64,000 nucleotides of DNA, taken from positions 806,001 through 870,000 of the forward strand of contig JAXMFU010000001.1 in assembly GCA_046347625.1 (NCBI GenBank), in the 5' to 3' direction. The notes beneath the pieces were generated by a model. That model had not been told where the DNA came from, did no database searches, and was given only the letters and a program-made list of their open reading frames with translations. This stretch comes from CAIMUS01 sp046347625 (lineage in GTDB: Bacteria; Pseudomonadota; Gammaproteobacteria; Competibacterales; Competibacteraceae). Position numbers and translations under genes: made by a program. This document shows, piece by piece, positions 59,648-64,000 of the stretch (the first letter of the stretch is position 1; every line of letters starts with the position of its first letter).

Positions 59648-60814
59648 TCAGGTCCGGCGCTTGATGAGCAGCCGGCGCTCGATTTCGAAAATCTTATCGC
59701 CGATCTTGTCCTTCCCCAGTCCCTGCTTGTCGTTTTCCTTGATAAACAGATCGGTGCCATGTTTTTCCAGGGCGTTGGCCGCGCTGATATTCTTGACGCC
59801 GATAAACTGGAAGGTGACGCTGCCGGCCAGATCGTTGCCCGGCAGCGGCTCCACCGCCAGCACCCGCGACAGACCCGCGACGGTATCGCCCGAGATCGAC
59901 GGTTGGGTGTGATAGCCCTCGGTAAAGCCCAGTTCCCAGATAGCATTCTCGCTGACATCGCGACTGGCCAGTCCTTCCAGCCAGGCGAACACCAGACCGC
60001 CGTAGACGATCGGCTCGCCGCTCATCTTGCCGGACAGCCCCTGGCTGTAGACTCGGTCGTAGTGCAGGGGATGGGTGTTGCAGACCATATAGGTCAGCGC
60101 GACATGCTCGTCGGTAATCGTGCGACCGTTGGCATGAACGATGATGTCGCCCGGCGTATAGTCCTCGAAATAGGTGTTCGGGCCGGTAAGATGGGTCGGG
60201 AAGGCGCCCGTGATGGGCAATTCCAGTTTCGGCTCGATAACCCAGGGGAAGTCGACCGGCTCGTCGGGCGCCGGGGTGGTGGGCGGCCGTTGGCCGCGCC
60301 AGGACACCATGATCTTGCGCTCGTATTGCAGCACCACCTGATCGTGCTGATTGACCCCCAGGGTGCGGATCAGCACGATGCCGGGCTTGTCGGCACCCCG
60401 TTCCTTGCGATCCATCACCTTGGTATAGGCGCGCACGGTGTCGCCCGGATAGACCGGGCGCAGGAACTGGGCGTTGTAATAGCCCAGGTTGGCGATGGCC
60501 TTTTCGGAGTCGTTCTGAACGCCCAGGGACAACACAACGTTAAAGACCATCTGCGGGCTGGCGAGCAGGTCGCTAAAGCCGTGCGCCTTGGCGAAGTCGG
60601 TGTTCAGATACAGCGGATTGGTCTGCATGAAGGTGCGGGCGAAGTCCAGCATCACCGCCCGTTCGAAGCTGAATCCCCGCGGATGGATGAACACCTGGCC
60701 CGGTACGAATTCGTCCAGATAGCGCCCGTATTGGGGTGTGCGCACGCGCTCCAGCGTCACGGGCATGGTTCCGGCCAGTTCCTGCTGCGGGGTGAAAGCC
60801 AGAGAAAGGGCCAT
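59648..60814 (-). CDS. mch: Mesaconyl-C1-CoA hydratase / beta-methylmalyl-CoA dehydratase (MaoC family)
   Basis: 388 residues, two fused hot-dog (MaoC-like) domains: the first with QVFIHPRGFSFERAVMLDFA and VFNVVLSLGVQNDSEKAIAN, the second with DYTPGDIIVHANGRTITDEH and IVYGGLVFAWLEGLASRDVS. Mch hydrates mesaconyl-CoA to beta-methylmalyl-CoA. GGAGG at ideal spacing lies in the last codons of mcd, and the gap between the genes is three bases. Confidence 0.92.
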   Translation of the reverse strand: MALSLAFTPQQELAGTMPVTLERVRTPQYGRYLDEFVPGQVFIHPRGFSFERAVMLDFARTFMQTNPLYLNTDFAKAHGFSDLLASPQMVFNVVLSLGVQNDSEKAIANLGYYNAQFLRPVYPGDTVRAYTKVMDRKERGADKPGIVLIRTLGVNQHDQVVLQYERKIMVSWRGQRPPTTPAPDEPVDFPWVIEPKLELPITGAFPTHLTGPNTYFEDYTPGDIIVHANGRTITDEHVALTYMVCNTHPLHYDRVYSQGLSGKMSGEPIVYGGLVFAWLEGLASRDVSENAIWELGFTEGYHTQPSISGDTVAGLSRVLAVEPLPGNDLAGSVTFQFIGVKNISAANALEKHGTDLFIKENDKQGLGKDKIGDKIFEIERRLLIKRRT

Positions 60815-60817
60815 AAG

Positions 60818-62530
60818 TTATACCTCCAGGGCCTGCTTGTCCTTGGCGATCTTGGCCAGAGCCGGCGCGATGACTTTCAGAGCCAGGGTTTCTTCGGCGC
60901 CTTCGAAGATCGACAGCACCCGGGCATCGATGAAATAACGGCTGACCGGAGTTTCTTCGGCATAACCCATGCCGCCATGAATCTGTAGCGCCTCGCGGGT
61001 GATCCATTCGGCGGTCCTGCAGGTGAAGAATTTCACCATGCTGGCTTCCATATCGCCTTTGCCCTGATCCATCAGTCGTCCCACGGCATAGGTGAACTGG
61101 CGGCTGGCCACCAGATAGGTTGCCATCCGTGCCAGCTTGACCTGGGTCAATTGGTAGTCGGCGATCGGTTTGCCGAACACGACCCGCTCCTTGGCATAGG
61201 ACACGGCGCGCTCGAACGCGGCCTGCATCACGCCGATGGCGCGGGCGGCGGTCTGAATCCGGCCACCGGAGAAGCCGGCCATGGTGAAGTAAAAGCCCTT
61301 GCCCAGCCCGTCGGGACCGCCCAGCAGATTCTCATCGGGAATGAAGAAGTCGTCGAAGAACAGGTCGAAGGAGTGCATCCCACGGTAGCCGATGGTGGAG
61401 ATCGCCTTGGCCGTCAGCATGCCGCCGCCTTCCTGTTTGTACTCGAAGGCATGGCCGTCGTAGCTCGGCTTCTCGGCCAGGAACATGGAAAGACCCCGGT
61501 GACCCAGCGACAGATCGGGATTGGTGCGAGCCAGCACCAGCAGGACGCCGGCCTTGCCGCCGAAGGTACACCAGGTCTTGGCGCCGTTCAGCAGCCAGCC
61601 GCCCTCGGTCTTGGTGGCCTTGAGCCGCATATTGGCCACGTCGGAGCCGTAGTTGGGTTCGGTAACGGCCACCGCACAGAGCGGGTCGCCGGCCGCCAGT
61701 TGCGGCAGCCATTTCTGTTTCTGCTCCTCGGTGCCACCCTTGAGCAGGGCACGGGCCAGAATCTCCGGACGGGTGATCAGGCTGCCGGCGGCGCCCAGCG
61801 AACCACGCGAGAGCTCCTCGGTCACCACGATCATGCCCATGTTGTCTTCCTGCTCGTCGTCCTGCAGGCCGCCGTACTGTTGCGGGATCGAAATGCCGAA
61901 GCAGCCCAGTTCCTTGACGTTCTCCAGAATTTCGTCCGGAATAATCAGGTCTTTCTGATGCACTTCCTTGGCCAGCGGCACGACGACATCGTTGGCGAAG
62001 CGCCGGAACTGCTCCCGCATCATTTCATGATGGTCGTCCAGCAGATAGGCGCCGGTCTGACCGTCCAGCGCACAGACGGCCTTGCCCAGGTCGGCGATAT
62101 TGGTGGCGGCAAGTTGCGTGGTACAGAACTGCTGTACCACGCCGCTCTCCAGCAACGTAGCCAGTTTGCCCCGGCTGATGCCGAAATCATCCGGACGGGC
62201 GGACAGCCGGCCACGGATGGAATTGATCGCCTCGGCGGTGAATAACAGGGCGAAGCGTTCCTCGAGGGTGGGCGCCGGATAGGAGGCGCCTACCGCCTCG
62301 CGCGCTTTGGCGGCGTAATCGAGGGCGAAGCGGGCGGCATTGGCTTCCGCCGTACACATCGCCGCATCATAGGCCACCAGTTGATGTTGATCGATCTTGG
62401 CGGATGAAATCTGGCCGTTTTCGGCGGTCCGTTCCTTAAGGCTGGCCAGTACAATATCGACGGTCTTTTGTGCGGCTTCCAGCGCCTGTCCAGCCTGCCG
62501 CATAAGTTCCCCTGCCTGATTTTCGGACAT
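60818..62530 (-). CDS. mcd: (2S)-methylsuccinyl-CoA dehydrogenase (acyl-CoA dehydrogenase family)
   Basis: 570 residues. An N-terminal extension of ~170 residues, typical of Mcd, precedes the FAD-dependent acyl-CoA dehydrogenase fold: CAVAVTEPNYGSDVANMRLK, GAKTWCTFGGKAGVLLVLAR, FTMAGFSGGRIQTAARAIGV and the C-terminal ALQIHGGMGYAEETPVSRYF. It oxidises methylsuccinyl-CoA to mesaconyl-CoA. First gene of the operon; a GGGGG stretch precedes the ATG. The promoter in the 620-bp upstream gap was not located. Confidence 0.93.
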   Translation of the reverse strand: MSENQAGELMRQAGQALEAAQKTVDIVLASLKERTAENGQISSAKIDQHQLVAYDAAMCTAEANAARFALDYAAKAREAVGASYPAPTLEERFALLFTAEAINSIRGRLSARPDDFGISRGKLATLLESGVVQQFCTTQLAATNIADLGKAVCALDGQTGAYLLDDHHEMMREQFRRFANDVVVPLAKEVHQKDLIIPDEILENVKELGCFGISIPQQYGGLQDDEQEDNMGMIVVTEELSRGSLGAAGSLITRPEILARALLKGGTEEQKQKWLPQLAAGDPLCAVAVTEPNYGSDVANMRLKATKTEGGWLLNGAKTWCTFGGKAGVLLVLARTNPDLSLGHRGLSMFLAEKPSYDGHAFEYKQEGGGMLTAKAISTIGYRGMHSFDLFFDDFFIPDENLLGGPDGLGKGFYFTMAGFSGGRIQTAARAIGVMQAAFERAVSYAKERVVFGKPIADYQLTQVKLARMATYLVASRQFTYAVGRLMDQGKGDMEASMVKFFTCRTAEWITREALQIHGGMGYAEETPVSRYFIDARVLSIFEGAEETLALKVIAPALAKIAKDKQALEV

Positions 62531-63152
62531 GATGAGCCCCCGTTAAGGTCGCCGTGAGATGGAGTGAAGAAAGGAGTCGAGTAAACCCGTGATAGCGGTA
62601 AGTCGTGCTAGGATACAGAACCGCCGGCTGTAAGAACCGCCGGGCATGCCTGTCCCCGGAGATAAGCCATCTCCGTCCCGAAGATTCACCATCAGCCGCT
62701 TCGGGACCGAGCCAACTGGCCATGGGTTGTGCTGCAACATCGCTGCTATCCTGTGTTTGATAACATGCTGCATTGCGACATGTCAATCCTGTAGCAGAAT
62801 CAATGAATTTGCGAGACTGCGTTGTGTCAACCTGATAAAAGTTTAATTATAAACCTTATAAAGAGTGCCCAACAGCGATTCTTGTCGGTCGGGCTGCGGA
62901 ACCCAAGCGGAGTCAGCCGATGAACCCCTCTGTACTCGCTAAACTCGAACAGCTCAGCGCCCGCTCCGGACCCTGGAACCGAAACTGCGGACCTTCAGAT
63001 CGATTGGCGCCGGCAGGATGAACCCGACAGCCTATCGGCTCGGTGCTGTCAGACATGCTTACCTACAGAACTTGGCTCGTTAGAAAGCTGGGTATGACTT
63101 GGTTTGAACAGGGGCTGGAACGAGGTTTGGAACCGGGGCTGACGGATTCAGA
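62531..63152. other. 622-bp gene-free stretch between the mcd operon and hicAB
   Basis: It contains the likely promoter region of the ethylmalonyl-CoA operon (AT-rich near 62815-62860), but no convincing -10/-35 pair was picked out. No gene or strong hairpin seen. Around 63100-63145 there is a short GGAACGAGGTTTGGAACCGG quasi-repeat. Confidence 0.4.
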
Positions 63153-63476
63153 TCAGCCAGCCAACTTGGCGCTGGCCAGGCGATTCAGGCTGATACCTTG
63201 TTCCGCTGCTTGCAGCGCTAACGCCCGATGGACTTCAGGGGGAATCCGAACCCGAAATTCTCCACTGTAGTGTTTTTCCGCCAACGGCTCAGGAAGAGTC
63301 TCCCCAGCCATTTGCATATCCGCCACCGCCTCGGAAACCACCTGCCGAATGCCAAGGAATGCCGCCTCCGGTGTGGCGGCCAGCCAGGACAGAGAAGGAA
63401 ACTCCACGCATAAACCGACATGCTCACCGTCTTCCGGTGACCAAGTAACGCGATAGGTATAATGATCAGGGTTCAT
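63153..63476 (-). CDS. hicB: HicB family antitoxin
   Basis: 107 residues from the ATG at 63476. YTYRVTWSPEDGEHVGLCVE, then FPSLSWLAATPEAAFLGIRQ and a C-terminal ribbon-helix-helix-type FRVRIPPEVHRALALQAAEQ. The overlapping longer frame upstream belongs to the toxin region. It overlaps hicA by 11 bases. Confidence 0.87.
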   Translation of the reverse strand: MNPDHYTYRVTWSPEDGEHVGLCVEFPSLSWLAATPEAAFLGIRQVVSEAVADMQMAGETLPEPLAEKHYSGEFRVRIPPEVHRALALQAAEQGISLNRLASAKLAG

Positions 63477-63723
63477 GGTGCATGCTCTCCAGCTTATCGA
63501 TAGCCAGCAACACTTGGCGGACTTGATAGGCTTTCGCCTTACCTTTGTCATTCTGGATATTTATCCGTGGATCACCCGCCCACGGGGTTTTGAAAATGGC
63601 ATGGCTACCGCCCGACTGGCGCGGCTTTCCAAAATACGCCTCGCAGAGATTCAGCAGATCATTGAACCGTACGTTGGCCGGTTCACGTCGCATCTGGTCG
63701 AGAATCTTCTTGTGAGAGGTCAT
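63466..63723 (-). CDS. hicA: HicA family toxin
   Basis: 85 residues: MTSHKKILDQMRREPANVRF, LCEAYFGKPRQSGGSHAIFK and AYQVRQVLLAIDKL. The GSHAIFK strand carries the histidine expected of HicA. It differs from the other two hicA genes in the window, so three distinct modules coexist. Confidence 0.85.
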   Translation of the reverse strand: MTSHKKILDQMRREPANVRFNDLLNLCEAYFGKPRQSGGSHAIFKTPWAGDPRINIQNDKGKAKAYQVRQVLLAIDKLESMHHEP

Positions 63724-63779
63724 ATTAATAATGGTATCATTAATGGCACCACTACTTCAAGAATAGCCAGATTAGTAGT

Positions 63780-63809
63780 TGTAGGTCGGGCACAGGACGT
63801 GCCCGACAG
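63780..63809. repeat. Short hairpin related to repeat R6
   Basis: GTAGGTCGGGCACAGGACGTGCCCGAC: a compact hairpin, GTCGGGCAC / GTGCCCGAC, in the non-coding gap between hicA and the next gene. Confidence 0.5.
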
Positions 63810-63884
63810 CCGACCCCGCAGGACTCGATGATCTCCAGTTCAAACGACGTTTGTCGGGCTACTGTTCTGATTGGAGGATTCACC

Positions 63885-64000
63885 ATGAGAAGCTTACAGT
63901 TACGTGCGCATGTGGATGCGAAAGGTACTCTGCTGTTGACTCTGCCACCGGATTTGGCGAGCCAGGAAGTGGATTTGGTGGTGGTGTTCGAACCGGTTAC
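63885..64000 (+). CDS. Partial small protein, antitoxin-like N-terminus
   Basis: The ATG at 63885 has GGAGGATTC just before it, and the frame MRSLQLRAHVDAKGTLLLTL runs through PPDLASQEVDLVVVFEPV to the window edge. Proteins with this beta-rich start often precede PIN-domain toxin genes. The rest lies outside the window, so the assignment is provisional. Confidence 0.5.
   Translation, partial: MRSLQLRAHVDAKGTLLLTLPPDLASQEVDLVVVFEPV

Noticed and set aside
59626..59958. Longer start for the mutase gene giving 779 residues
   Set aside because: The extra part lies inside mch in another frame and has no mutase similarity; a GTG with AGGAG sits at 59625.

Overview
The window looks like a chromosome segment from a gammaproteobacterium of fairly high GC content. 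A storage-polymer-forming relative of Competibacteraceae is my guess, not something the sequence proves. The indications are central-carbon genes of proteobacterial type (tkt-gap-pgk-pyk, recG), a complete-looking block of the ethylmalonyl-CoA pathway, PEP-CTERM exported proteins, and a heavy load of small toxin-antitoxin pairs and hairpin repeats.

Layout. 1-3.1 kb: an NDUFA9-like Rossmann protein running off the left edge, a TauE/SafE permease, a broken DUF554 gene and a PEP-CTERM protein. 3.5-9 kb: a cassette array with six attC-like integron sites but no visible integrase. It carries hicAB, a PEBP-like lipoprotein, an aldo/keto reductase with a radical SAM protein, two copies of a 160-bp non-coding cassette, and an ORF-less group II intron next to one attC. 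All its genes read right to left, which agrees with the attC polarity. 9.1-20.9 kb: a second PEP-CTERM protein, two Uma2 proteins, a SNF2 helicase with a zinc-ribbon partner, a diadenosine-polyphosphate phosphorylase-like enzyme, a ParDE-type pair, a Fic protein, a SEC-C protein and a thioredoxin-fold protein.

21-37.1 kb: a type III-B CRISPR-Cas locus: cmr1, HD-less cas10, cmr3, cmr4, cmr5, cmr6, a two-helix membrane protein, csx3, a cas6-RT-cas1 fusion, cas2, a leader and an array of 8 repeats and 7 spacers. It carries three lesions: an ISAs1-type element in cmr3, an IS21-type element in the Cas6 part of the fusion, and an in-frame amber codon between the two Cas1 domains. The locus is bracketed by two direct copies of a 60-bp element. 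The unrecognised membrane protein, in an operon with a cyclic-oligoadenylate-making Cas10 and a Csx3 ring nuclease and with no Csm6/Csx1 in view, is the best candidate for something undescribed.

37.7-46.2 kb: recG, then the transketolase and lower-glycolysis genes tkt, gap, pgk and pyk, with terminator-like hairpins after gap and pgk. 46.3-54.6 kb: an AT-richer accessory stretch with an outer-membrane SphA-like protein, a TumAE-type pair, Uma2, a methyltransferase, an IS66-type transposase that has cut a ParE-type toxin, DUF2442/DUF4160 genes, hicAB, and small membrane proteins among attC-like remnants.

54.7-62.5 kb: one leftward operon of the ethylmalonyl-CoA pathway: mcd, mch, ecm, meaB and ccr. 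Ccr carries an unexpected C-terminal pair of CBS domains. These enzymes take crotonyl-CoA through ethylmalonyl-CoA and methylsuccinyl-CoA to methylmalyl-CoA during acetyl-CoA assimilation. The epimerase and the malyl-CoA lyase are not in the window. 63.1-64 kb: a third hicAB pair and the start of a rightward small gene.

Several families of short hairpin repeats (called R1 to R8 here) fill the intergenic space. No rRNA or tRNA gene was recognised.
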